In this document: piece by piece, positions 53,772 through 64,000 of the stretch
How positions within the stretch are numbered: the first letter of the stretch is position 1
Layout: every line of letters starts with the position of its first letter
Made by a program: the position numbers and the translations under genes
Assembly (NCBI GenBank): GCA_037043455.1
Contig: JAWPHD010011206.1
Coordinates: 22,047 to 86,046 of the forward strand
Length of the DNA stretch: 64,000 bases
Direction: 5' to 3'
DNA from: Cyrtodaria siliqua
Lineage: Eukaryota; Mollusca; Bivalvia; Adapedonta; Hiatellidae
Notes under the pieces: model-generated
The model's database searches: none
What the model was told of the DNA's origin: nothing
The model's input: the letters and a program-made list of their open reading frames with translations, nothing else

Positions 53772-54252
53772 TTTAGCTCAACTGGCCAAGGGCCTCATTT
53801 TTCATCCGATCTTTACCAAACTTTAACAGATTGTTAATATCAATGAAAGCTCGGACAAGTTCGAAAACCAGCCAGACCAGTAACAGTGGAGTTATGGCCC
53901 TTGATTTAGTTAAAAATGCTATATTTTGCCTCGTTAATATGATATAGGGCTATCATTTTTCATCTGATCTTTACCAAACTTTACCAGATGGTTTGCCTTT
54001 TTTTTTTTTATTAATAGTGTATTTTTTTTATTTTTTTATTTTTAATATATATATATATATTATATATATATATATTTTTTTTTTATTATTATTTTAATTT
54101 TTTTTTTTAATTTTTTTTTTATTTATATCATTTTTTGTTTTTAAATGATTTTTTATTTATTGATTTTATTTTTTATTTTTTTTTTTATTTTTTTTTTATT
54201 TTTTATTATTGTTATTATTATTTTTTTTAGTTTATTTTTTTTTTAATATATA
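53772..54252 (+). repeat. RepD short copy followed by A/T low complexity
   Basis: One RepD module to about 53995, then poly-T and (TA)n runs to 54252. Confidence 0.75.
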
Positions 54253-55018
54253 CAGGGATGGAAACTAACTTTTAAAGCTTGGTTGCCCGAACGGGCAACC
54301 ATCTTCTGGATTTTGGTTGCCCAGCTGAAAATTTATGAGCCCAGATTTTCTGTATTTTTCTTTTCGACACACTAACAAACACATTAACAAACATGATTTA
54401 CTTTATTTAAGCCAAACAAAAAAAAAGGTGTGTTTCCTATTGCATGCTCTAGGGTCGGTAGGTAGGCATATTTATATTCTATAGTTCACTACAGTCTGAT
54501 CATGGCCATTACAGTTACTCTGGCATGGTATATATTTCACTCTTTTCCTGTGAAAAATTCCCCTCTTAATATCTTTTTTATATATATATTAGAAAAATGA
54601 AGGCCCTAAAAGCTGACTAGTGCCCTTAAAGATTCGTTATTTGTATAACATCAAATACCCTAACGTTCGCGCTCCGTGAAATTAAAACGGGAGCCGCATT
54701 TTAGAATGTCCCATAACGGAAATGCGTCAATTTCCCAATATCCGGTTGACTTAAATTGCATTTCATCGTCGAATAAACAGAGTTGCGACTATTTACTGCA
54801 TTTAATCGCTTAATAAACTATGTAAGAAATATTTTCTTTGTTGTTGTTTTCTACTGAAAAGTTATTCATCCCGCATTGACGAATAATGCCGATGAAATCG
54901 ACTTTAGCTTGTCGAAAAAGCTAGTCGCCCGGGCGGACTACCAACTTATGAAATCTACTCGCCCAGCTTGAAATTTAGTCGTCCCGGGCGAACGGGCAAC
55001 CGTTAGTTTCCATCCCTG
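54253..55018. mobile_element. CAGGG-ended TIR element 2 (766 bp)
   Basis: Perfect 17-bp TIRs CAGGGATGGAAACTAAC / GTTAGTTTCCATCCCTG. It is inserted in (TA)n, so the target duplication cannot be sized. The interior has 'ggttgcccgaacgggcaacc' and 'tagtcgcccgggcggac', echoing element 1. No ORF. Confidence 0.88.
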
Positions 55019-55050
<32 letters not shown>

Positions 55051-55468
55051 TTTCTCCCCATATATAATTCTGCCTTGTGAACATGAATCTCTTACGAGAT
55101 CCCAATTTCGAAAGTTGCCGTAGTGAGTTCAAATTCTCTCCCTTTATTATATATACCTGAATTCACAGCATCCCCAGATCCGGCACCTTTCATTGTCACT
55201 GTCTCAATATAGCTGTGTGTGGTTGAACGCTTAAATGTGGCCCACTCATATGAGCTATAATTGTATGTATGTATGCGTCTATATGTTAATTGTGCCTTCA
55301 GACGAGTGTGTTATGATGTAGAGATACAGTTTATCAACGTGTGTTGCAGCTACCTTTTTTAAGGAGTGAATATATACGTTTGATTTCTGTGTATCTCGTC
55401 ATAGCTAGGCGCCCTGCCGTAGTTCGTCCGAAGGTTGTCTGTCCTTGGTAGTTCACAAATATTTCTCC

Positions 55469-55503
<35 letters not shown>

Positions 55504-55649
55504 TATTATTATTTTATTTTTTTTCATTTTTTTTTTTTTCATTTTTTTTTTTTTTTTTTTTTGTTATTTTTTTTTTATGTTTTTGTTTATTTGATTGATT
55601 GATATTTTTTTTTGTTGATTTTTTTCATTTTTTGATTTTTTGATTTTTT
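55019..55649. repeat. (TA)n and poly-T low complexity
   Basis: (TA)n at about 55018-55044 and 55470-55500, poly-T to about 55640. 55060-55460 is ordinary sequence with no recognised gene. Confidence 0.8.
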
Positions 55650-56460
55650 GATTTCATTATTTTTGGTGTTAACGCCATGTTAGCAGGAAGCATTGCTATG
55701 ATTTGTAGTTGTGCCTATTGTGTTTTTTTCCGATTCATTGATTTTTGATGAAGTTATGGCCCCTTGACATTTTTTACTTTTAAATTTCTTGTCGGCGCTA
55801 CTCCTCCTAAACGCCTTGTTGGATTTCGACGAAACTTGGCAGGAAGCATAAGTTAGATGTCTAGTTGTGCATATTGCGCTTTAGTTCCAGTTCGCTGATT
55901 TATGACTGAGTTATGGCACTTTGACATGTTTACTTTAAATTTCTTTATTGGCGCTACTCCTCCTAAACGGCTTGTTGGATTTCTGCAAAATTTGTCAGGA
56001 AACCTCTGTATGATGTCTAGTTGTGCAAAGCGTGGTATATCAATAAAATCTTGGACAAGTTCGAAAACCAGCTAGATATTGTAAGTAACGACAGGTTATG
56101 GCCCTTGATTTGTTGAAAAATGTATATTGTATTTTCCTTTGTTAAATTTGTAGTTACTTCATGTTTTATCTGATCTTTACCATTTTTGTTTAGAATGTTA
56201 ATATAAACCCCCACCCATTTTTATGAAATTTCATTCATAGAAGAAGTGGGACAAATTAAAAATACCCATGCCAGACTAGACACAGCAGACTTATTGCCCA
56301 TGATTACGAGGTGAGCGATCTAAGGCCATCCTATCCCTGTTGTTTTTGCAATGTTTAAAAAAAATGATGATTGGAATTTTATGTCGACAACCCTTGATAT
56401 AAGAGCCGTTTTAGCCAGTAGAGCATCCACAGGCCCTCTTTGGCCTCTTGTTTTTAAAAG
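55650..56460 (+). repeat. RepF cassette with RepD tail
   Basis: Modules with 'cggcgctactcctcctaaac' and 'cttgttggatttcgacgaaa' recur twice, followed by RepD-type text. It ends 'ccacaggccctctttggcct' plus cttgtt. Confidence 0.7.
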
Positions 56461-56599
56461 AATGGCATTTTTTTTTTTAAAAACAAATGCACTTAGATGT
56501 CATCTCAGCAAAAGCAAACGGCAAACTCCGTAGTTTTTAGTTACTAAAATTGTTACAAACTTTCATTTAAGCACCATTGACGTTTTTATTTTTAAGTCC

Positions 56600-57955
56600 A
56601 GCACCCATCAGGCGAGACATGTGAATCCACGGATTTCTTGTATTTTAAAATGATCGCCAACGCCTAGATTATCAAGTTTGTTCAAATAAAGTCCCCGGGG
56701 TAAAAAATGGCCGTGGGGGTCCAATGCTTGTATATTGAGGTTTTGCATGTTTTTCAAATAGACATATAGGAAAAAACTTTAAAAAATCTTCTTCTCTGAA
56801 ACCACAAGGCACAGAGCTCTCATGTATTGCATTCAGCTTATGGTCCTCTACTAAGATTGTTCAAATAGTGACCCTGGGGTCAAATTTGTCCCGGCCCCGG
56901 GGGGTCACAGTTTTACATAGACTTATATAGATTTATTTTTTTAAATCTTCTTCTCGGAAACTACAACAGCCAGAGGTTTGATATTTTGCATTTACTATAA
57001 GCTTATGGTCTTTTACCAAATTTGTTCAAATGGTGACCCTGGGGTCACATTTGGCCCCGCCCCAAGGGTCACATGTTTTACATAGACATGTATAGGGAAA
57101 AACTTAAAAAATCTTCTTCTCTGAAACTGCAAGAGCCAGAGCTTTAATATTTTGCATTTGCTATAAGCTTGTGGTCCTCTACCAAGTTTGTTCAAATGGT
57201 GACTCAGGGGTCACATTTGGCCCCACCCCGGGGGTCACAGTTTTACATAGGCTTGTATAGGGAAAAACTGAAAAAAATCTTCTTCTCTGGAACCACATGG
57301 CACAGAGCTCTCATGTATAACATGTAGCATCAGTTTATGGTCCTCTACTAAGTTTGTTCAAATGGTGACCCTGGGGTCAAATTTGTCCCCACCCGAGGGT
57401 CACAGTTTTACATAGACTTATATAGGATTTTTTTTTTAAAAATCTTCTTTTCGGAAACTGCAAGAGCCAGAGCTTTAATATTTTGCATTTGCTATAAGCT
57501 TGTGGTCCTCTACCAAGTTTGTTCCATTTGGCCCCAACCCGGGGTCACAGTTTTACATAGGCTTGTATAGGGAAAAACTGAAAAAATCTTCTTCTCTGGA
57601 ACCACATGGCACAGAGCTCTCATGTATTACATGTAGCATCAGCTTATGGTCCTCTACTAAGTTTGTTCAAATGGTGACCCTGGGGTCAAATTTGTCCCCA
57701 CCCGAGGGTCACAGTTTTACATAGACTTATATAGGATTTTTTTTTAAAAAATCTTCTTTTCGGAAACTACAAGAGCCAGAGGTTTGATATTTTACGTTCA
57801 TTATAAGCTTATGGTCCTTTAAAAAGTTTGTTCAAATGATGACCCTGGGGTCACATTTGGCCCCGCCCCAAGGGTCACATGTTTTACATAGACATGTATA
57901 GGGAAAAACTTAAAAAATCTTCTTCTCTGAAACTGCAAGAGCCATATTTTTTTGA
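56600..57955 (+). repeat. RepE cassette, long copy
   Basis: About eight modules of roughly 160-170 bp with 'gaccctggggtcaaatttgt', 'ggtcacagttttacatagac' and 'tatggtcctctactaagttt'. Non-coding. Confidence 0.8.
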
Positions 57956-58154
57956 TTTTTTAAATTTTTATTATCTCTACTGGCCATCTTGGAAAACCAG
58001 CCAGATCGGACCAGTAATGGCAGAGTTATGGCTCTTGATTTAGTTAAAAATGCTATATTTTGCCTCTTTAAGACGATAGTCAGTCGCTTCATTGATGTTA
58101 TGAGAGCCATATTAGCCAGTAGAGCGCCCACAGGCCCTCTTGGGCCTCTTGTTT
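57956..58154 (+). repeat. RepD tail
   Basis: 'agatcggaccagtaatggca' through 'cccacaggccctcttgggcc' plus tcttgttt; near-identical to 5861-6052. Confidence 0.8.
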
Positions 58155-58194
58155 ATTAGCCTAAATTAAAATTTACTAGTTTTTTACCTTCGGC

Positions 58195-58560
58195 TATTTT
58201 CGACCACTGCTTGAGGACAATTGATTATGCGTACTGATGATTTGAAAACCTTGAAATTATCTGAGTGGATAGCTATTTTCCATATCTGTTCCCACACTGC
58301 TAACTTGTCCTCAAGGGTCTTGAGCATCGATCAGCATCACTAAATATTTTTAGGTAGACTATCATATCATCTGCAAACAATCTTACCCTATATTTGAGAC
58401 CTTCGGGAAGGTTGTAGATTTAGAAAAGGAACAAGCTGGGTCCTAGGACTCAGCCCTGAGGAATTCCGGATTCATCGAAGGCATGTTTAGATACTTCACC
58501 TCTACAAGAAGCTTTCTATCCAGGTTTTTACTTTTCCTGTGATGTATGTGATACCCCGCC
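58195..58560 (-). mobile_element. Decayed LINE reverse transcriptase fragment
   Basis: No long ORF survives. Read on the minus strand, pieces in shifting frames give GITYITGKVKTWIESFL, a degraded SGIPQG-type block, IYNLPEGLKYRVRLFADDMI then VYLKI (FADD at 58366-58377), and KLAVWEQIWKIAIHSDNFKV F. This is the classic order of RT motifs B-C plus the downstream helix of a non-LTR element. At least three stops or shifts are visible. The clade is not assigned. Confidence 0.75.
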
Positions 58561-59186
58561 ATCCCCTCAAGCACACACAGTCCCCATCTGATCTTTACCA
58601 AACTTTGTCAGAGAGAGTTAAACTTAAAGAAACAGCTTATCGATGAGATTCAGTTCCTGTCGAATATTTGTATCTAATGACCGGATGTGAAATTTATGAA
58701 TAGATCAGGTCTGATACAAATATCAAAAATATAGTCAAAATATCAAATTGAAGATGAATTTTAAGGCCTTCATTTTTGCATGAACAGAATATACAAATCT
58801 ATGAAATCTAGGTTCCTTCATCATGTTCATAAATGTCTAAATAAACAAGCAGGTTAGATCCAAGCTCTTTACACTATTACAGTGCATTCATATTTTTTTG
58901 GGTTCTGATTTTGATCACTTCAGATAAAATAGGAAGTCAAAATGTCAAATTGAAGATGAGTTTAAGGCCTTCATTTTTGCATGAAATAATAAATGATTGA
59001 CTTGTTTTACTATTTAAAAAATCATTGCTAAATATTTACACTGAAACGCTTTATAATATCTAGCCATGGAAGTGTCTAAACTTAATGACAGAACTTTCAG
59101 TCATATATTTTTTCGATGGTTATCCCAAAGCGTTCTTTCAAAAAGCACACAGTCCTGTATTTCAATGTCCATTTTCTTTTGTTTTT
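58561..59186. other. No gene; short direct duplication
   Basis: 'caaattgaagatgaatttta..ggccttcatttttgcatga' appears at about 58745 and 58943, an approximately 200-bp offset duplication. Nothing else recognised. Confidence 0.5.
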
Positions 59187-59770
59187 AGCTCTACTGGCCG
59201 AAGGCCAGCAGAAGGCCAGCAGAGCTTATGGGATGGCGAGTTGTCCATCGTCCGTTGTCCAACTTTTGCCTTGTGAACACTCTAGGGCCTTCATTATTAA
59301 TCGAATATTTACGAAACTGTGCCAGTGTCTTTATATCAATGAAAGCTCGGACAAGTTCGAAAACCAGCCGGATCGGATAAATTTCACCAGAGTTATGGCC
59401 CTTGTTTTGCTGAAAAATGCCATATTAAGCCTTGTGAACACTCTAGCACCTTCATTTATTATTTGATCTTTACCAAACTTGCACAGATTGTTAATATCAA
59501 TGAAAGCTCGGACAAGTTCGAAAACCAGCCAAATCGGATCAGTCACACTGGAGTTATGGCCCTTGTTTTTTCTGAAAATTGCTATTTTCTGCCTTGTGAA
59601 CGCTCTAACACCTTCCTTTATTATTTGATCGTTACCAAACTTGCATAGATTGTTAATACCAATTATAGCTTGGACAAGTTCGAAAACCATCCAGATTGGA
59701 CCATTTACATCGGAGTCATGGCCCTTGATTTTCTGAAATATGCTATATCTTGGCCTCATTTAGACGAAAG
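59187..59770 (+). repeat. RepD cassette
   Basis: Foldback head 59187-59228 (with a duplicated 'ggccagcag'), then GTCCGTTGTCC and three RepD modules. Confidence 0.8.
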
Positions 59771-60434
59771 AGTCGAAGATCGGAAGAACGATTTCAACGA
59801 AAATTGTGAAAAAGACGACTTTTAATTATTGCTTGTTTGTTATTTATTTTATCAAAGATTTGTATATAATATCTAACTTTGTTTATAAACCTTTACAAAA
59901 CCAGTTTAGAATTTACTTTATTGTAGAAATTCGTGTCGGTTATTGAAGGAAATGGGTGTGTTGAGCACAGTGGGTGGGGTATGGTAGGTAAATTGTAATG
60001 TAACTGAACGATACGCATTTGCAATTGTCTGTGTTCACATAGTCTTTGATATTGATAAGAATGCGTTTTGATAGTTTGTGCTTGATTATACCCTCTTATA
60101 CCAAACATTCATTCTAAACTCTGTCCCAGTTGATTGTTTGTTAGGTTCTAGTGATTCATGGTGCTATGCTGGTTGGGTGAATTCACAGGGGCCGCTATGG
60201 TAGCCAGACAGGACTGATGATGAAGGCCTATCATGCAATTAGCGACTAAGAATATCTTCCTTCTGCCTTTCCTGTCCATTTCTACTCATTTTTTCTTCTC
60301 ACTTTAAATTCATTAAGTATATTTGATATTAATTAATGCGCAACCAGCCCGCGTTGAAATCGTCAATTGTGACGGAAACGTGTACCATACAGATACAGAC
60401 AGATTTACCATTGTTTATAAACCTAAAGTCTAGT
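59771..60434. other. No gene recognised
   Basis: Ordinary AT-rich sequence between a RepD cassette and the inverted repeat that flanks the LINE. Confidence 0.5.
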
Positions 60435-60435
60435 A

Positions 60436-60453
60436 AAGGGACAATGTCCGTAA
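60436..60453 (+). repeat. Left member of an inverted pair around the LINE
   Basis: aagggacaatgtccgtaa; its reverse complement with one change is at 62616-62633. The core GGACA.TGTCC is itself palindromic. Confidence 0.6.
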
Positions 60454-60573
60454 CTTTTAGCTTATAAAACACAAAATAATTACGTTGACAAACGTAACAC
60501 ACTAACCATTATTCAATGTTTACTAAATAAAAAATTCAAAAAGCGGTACTTCTATTACACTATTACACTCGCA

Positions 60574-62389
60574 GGTTATAGGAATGCCTTATGGCTAAAA
60601 CTTTATAAAATAGGCATAAATGGAAAGCTACTTAGAATAATAAGAGACATGTACTCTAAAGTAAAATCTTGTGTTAAAAGTTGCAATAGTTATTCAGATT
60701 TTTTCGAATGTTCAATCGGTCTAAGGCAAGGGGAGGTAATTTCCCCGATAATTTTCTCCCTTTTCGTTGAAGATTTAGAGTTATATTTACAAAATGATAT
60801 TAGTTCAGGTCTTACTATCGACGATATTACTCTTATTCTTCTACTGTTTGCAGATGATATGGTTTTAGTAGGAAAATCACCTGATGATTTGCAGCAAAAT
60901 TTAGATTTATTACTAGCTTATTGTAATAAATGGGGATTAGAAGTAAATTCCGTCAAAACCAAAATTATGGTTTTTAGGAAAAGGGGCCAATTAAGACAAA
61001 ATGAGTCATGGACATATAATGACAACTTCTTAGAAATAGTTAACGATTTTAATTATCTTGGAGTTATTTTCAATTATACCGGAACATTTGTTTTAAATCA
61101 AGTAAGTTTAGCAGGGAAGGGTTTAAAGGCTTTACATATATTAATTGCTAATACTAAGAAGTTTAATTTTAAACCTAAGACAATGTGTCAATTATTCGAC
61201 TCCTTTGTTGGATCCATTCTGAATTATGGTTGCGAAGCCTGGGAGTTTTCTAAGTCGAAAGAAATTGAAAGGATTCACTTAAAATTTTGTAAATATATTT
61301 TAAATGTTAAGACTTCTACTAGCAATGCGGGTATTTACGGGGAACTTGGGCGGTATCCATTGTATATATTGCGCTATGTTAGAATTGTTAAATATTGGTG
61401 CAAAACAGTTAACTCTGACAATATTATAATTTCTAGTATTTACAATAATTCCGTCAATAACATAGAAAATTGGCGTAATAATTGGGCTGGGAATATTAAA
61501 AAGCTTCTAAACGAGTATGGTTTTGGCTATGTTTGGAATAATCCAAATAGTGTTCCTTTGAAAACATTTCATACTGTTTTTAAACAGCGTTTAGTCGATT
61601 GTTTTGTTCAAAAGTGGAACAGCGATGTTGTAAATAATAGAGTTTTGTCAATGTATTTACATTTTAAAGGCAATTTTGAATATGAACCATATCTCGATAT
61701 TTTGCCATATAAGTTGCGAATTGTTTTATCAAAACTAAGACTATCGTCGCATTCACTGCGAATTGAAACTGGGCGCTACGCACAGAACAGATTAGAAAGA
61801 AACCAACGTTATTGTACCATTTGTAATTCTAATGACATTGAAGATGAATACCATTTTGTTTTGATTTGTCCTGTATATGTTAATATAAGAAGAAAATACA
61901 TTAAAAAGTACTATTATAAACGTCCAAGTGTTTTAAAATTCATAGAGCTAATGAAAACAAGTGATAAGAAAGAGTTGTTTAATTTATCTTGGTTTATAAA
62001 AGAAGCATTTGATTCTCGTAATGATTTATTGTTTAATCAAAACTAGGTTTATCCTCGAATGAAAACTATTATCAATTAATTATTTATGTTACTGCTTTTG
62101 TGATAATGAGAACAAAATTATTATTATTTTTTTATTTTTTTTTATTTAATATTTAATTAATTTGCGTAAGTTAAAGTTCAGTGTCATTTTCACATTTTTT
62201 ATTCAATTATTTAATATTTCAAATTATTCAATAATACAATTTATTTGAAACTAGTGTGCAAAATTATGTTTTTGTTGTTTGTTTGTTTTGTTTATTCTGT
62301 CACGAATAAATGTTTGCATATTGATATGATGATAAACTTGTAAAGTTTAAATCAATAAAAAATATCTGTCTGTCTGTCTGTCTGTCTGG
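60574..62389 (+). mobile_element. 5'-truncated LINE with intact C-terminal reverse-transcriptase ORF
   Basis: Similarity starts at about 60577 with YRNALWLKLYKIGINGKLLR, in frame with a 465-codon open frame (60649-62046) without stops. Motifs: GLRQGEVISPIIFSLFVEDL, LLLFADDMVLVG (catalytic FADD), the 'GLEVNSVKTKIMVF' thumb entry, LNYGCEAWEF, and a C-terminal zinc-knuckle-like CTICN..H..CP (about residues 405-427). The endonuclease and RT fingers are missing, so it cannot retrotranspose, but the lack of stops indicates a recent insertion. The 3' end has AATAAA-like text and a (TCTG)n tail at 62365-62388. A CR1/L2/Jockey-type clade is likely; the exact clade is not determined. Confidence 0.92.
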
Positions 62390-62615
62390 TAATAATAATT
62401 GAACGTCACAATAGACATACTTTATATGAAACCTAACACGCTAATGGATGTCACGTGACCAGCACAAAATGTAATTGTTTACAAATAATAAATATATTTT
62501 TTAGATTTTTAACTCGCGAATGTGTTACTACAGACTTATCTCTGTCTTTGCTCATGTATACATTTTACTGAATACATATCAGACAGTTATTTGGCTATGC
62601 TTAATATCTGCTTAC

Positions 62616-62633
62616 TTACGGACAGTGTCCCTT
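62616..62633 (-). repeat. Right member of an inverted pair around the LINE
   Basis: ttacggacagtgtccctt pairs with 60436-60453 at 17 of 18 positions. It may be the end of an older element into which the LINE inserted. Confidence 0.6.
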
Positions 62634-62639
62634 AAAACT

Positions 62640-63312
62640 AAGCAAATTATTTTCAACTTTATTTTCTTGAAATTAATTCACAATTGAAGGAAATTGGCAT
62701 GTTTGGGAAAGTTAAAAACAAAAATGCTTTTATGTTGTGCTTGAGAACAACATTAATTTGAAAAAAAATTAGGAAGTTGAAATTTTTTGGCAATTATTAA
62801 ACTGAACACTACAATTCTATTCTTATTTATTAGTCATACCATTGCACTTTCAGTTTCTGCAAAGGAAAAAATAGTTTGTTTGGACGTTTATTTTAAAAAC
62901 TACCGTGAATGTGTTCATTCAATTAAATTGTGTGTTCATAAAGTGTAAATTTATATTTGTTTAACTATGAATGAATGAGAAATTTGAATGCCTAATTAAA
63001 ACAAATGTAAATCTCATTTTTGACAAACAAAAAATCCAGGAAAAACAAATATCGCCAGTTTTCTATTTCAGTTCATAATTTGGACACCGTAACTTACAGA
63101 ATAGTATGCCTTGAATGTTTCCAAATTTTGATGAATTGGGAATATAATTTCTGTTTAAAGTGAACTCCATTAATGCCATTTTCAATACAAGTAAGATATA
63201 AATCAATATACATGTTCATTCAGTTCTCAAGTCCCAATAAACAATAAAATATGTGCGTTACAAAGACACCAATGTTCAATGTAACTAACATCATACCGTA
63301 CATAGAGGATCT
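62640..63312. other. No gene recognised
   Basis: AT-rich with several A-runs; nothing supported. Confidence 0.5.
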
Positions 63313-63450
63313 TAAACGAGTTCCCATTTCATATAAGATTTATGAAACGAGTTATGAATTATTTTAATTTTAACGAGCCTTTTGGCGAGTTAAAATTAAA
63401 AATAATTCATAACGAGTTTCATAAATCTTATATGGAATGAGAACGAGTTT
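63313..63450. repeat. Foldback element, about 69-bp arms
   Basis: 63313-63381 pairs with 63382-63450 over nearly the whole length (tcatataagatttatgaaac / tttcataaatcttatatgga), with a few mismatches and a very short loop. Confidence 0.85.
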
Positions 63451-64000
63451 AATACCTTTTTATCACATAACATTGCAATCAAATTAGTAAAAAATAATTC
63501 AGATGTACATAGAACCGCACCACGACGTCAGACACAGTTTAGCGCTAAAACGTCATAAAATATGTGATGTCGTAATGTCGCGTCTCACACACATAACGTT
63601 GCGTATAAGAGTTCGTGTTTTACCTCTTTACAAAATAGCAGTTTACGCCAACTTTTTGACAAATCAGCAACAATGTTTTGTATAACGTTCATTATTAGTA
63701 TAAGCTGTCACAAATAATAAGTTTATGACTCAGATATGTGTGAATTTATAATAAATAAAATAGTTTTAGTTAATAAACTTGCGTAGTGTTACAGGTTTAA
63801 CTCAACCAATGAAAATCGTTTCAGGTTGTATTACACGTGTGTCATACAATAGAATATTAAATGGGTGTTCGACACTGCTAACAAGGGACGTTATGTGATA
63901 AAAGAATATTCAGTTCAAGATATGTGAAAATATACAATATCCACATACTTGTAAAAACTATTCAAATTAATGAAAATATTGATAATCTTTTTTAAAGTGA
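63451..64000. other. No gene; widely spaced inverted pair
   Basis: 'tttttatcacataac' at about 63456-63470 is inverted as 'gttatgtgataaaa' at about 63891-63904, possibly the ends of a 450-bp non-autonomous element. No exon supported. Confidence 0.45.

Overview
The window is eukaryotic nuclear DNA, AT-rich and very repeat-rich. It most likely comes from a marine bivalve or a close mollusc. The grounds are an intron-rich animal gene with GT-AG splice sites, tRNA-derived SINEs with AATTC-type tails, non-LTR retrotransposons, and the GTCCGTCCGTC-containing and 'aaactttaccagatt'-type interspersed repeats that I associate with bivalve genomes. The last point is recognition from memory, not a search.

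One host gene is convincing. It is a + strand DDX27-type (yeast Drs1-like) DEAD-box RNA helicase, with twelve coding exons between 6209 and 22987. Splice phases join in frame through eleven exons and give about 455 codons, from a lysine-rich N-terminal segment through an acidic linker, the Q motif, Walker A, PTREL, TPGR, DEAD, SAT and on to motif V. The first exon or exons lie upstream of the window. Everything after motif V, including the HRVGRTAR box and the whole C-terminal tail, is absent from the remaining 41 kb. The twelfth exon also carries an in-frame TAG where the family has Leu, unless splicing uses a second AG six bases downstream.

Layout: 1-6052 holds interspersed repeat cassettes, a possible transposon-protein fragment and a foldback element. 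6209-22987 is the helicase, whose introns hold minisatellites, SINEs and a duplicated tRNA-like unit. 23941-25032 is a 39-bp minisatellite. 26043-27445 is a 700-bp tandem duplication. 27510-29444 is a broken L1/Tx1-like LINE on the minus strand. 29914-33206 holds more repeats and a CAGGG-ended TIR element. 34647-35129 is a TA-flanked MITE. 36597-45056 is an 8.4-kb satellite of about 47-bp units with a nested Harbinger-like MITE and a SINE. 45168-48432 is a decayed multi-exon transposase gene. 48556-59770 is a mosaic of repeat cassettes with a 61-bp perfect palindrome, a second CAGGG element and a decayed LINE reverse transcriptase. 60574-62389 is a 5'-truncated LINE with an intact 465-codon C-terminal ORF. 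The last 1.5 kb holds a foldback element and otherwise nothing I recognise.

There is no operon-like or pathway cooperation. The story is one conserved ribosome-biogenesis helicase embedded in, and possibly disrupted by, mobile and tandemly repeated DNA. I did not find a clearly new biological system. The strongest leads are the helicase stop/tandem acceptor, the missing 3' half, the satellite that carries a consensus splice donor in most units, and the foldback-headed repeat cassettes.
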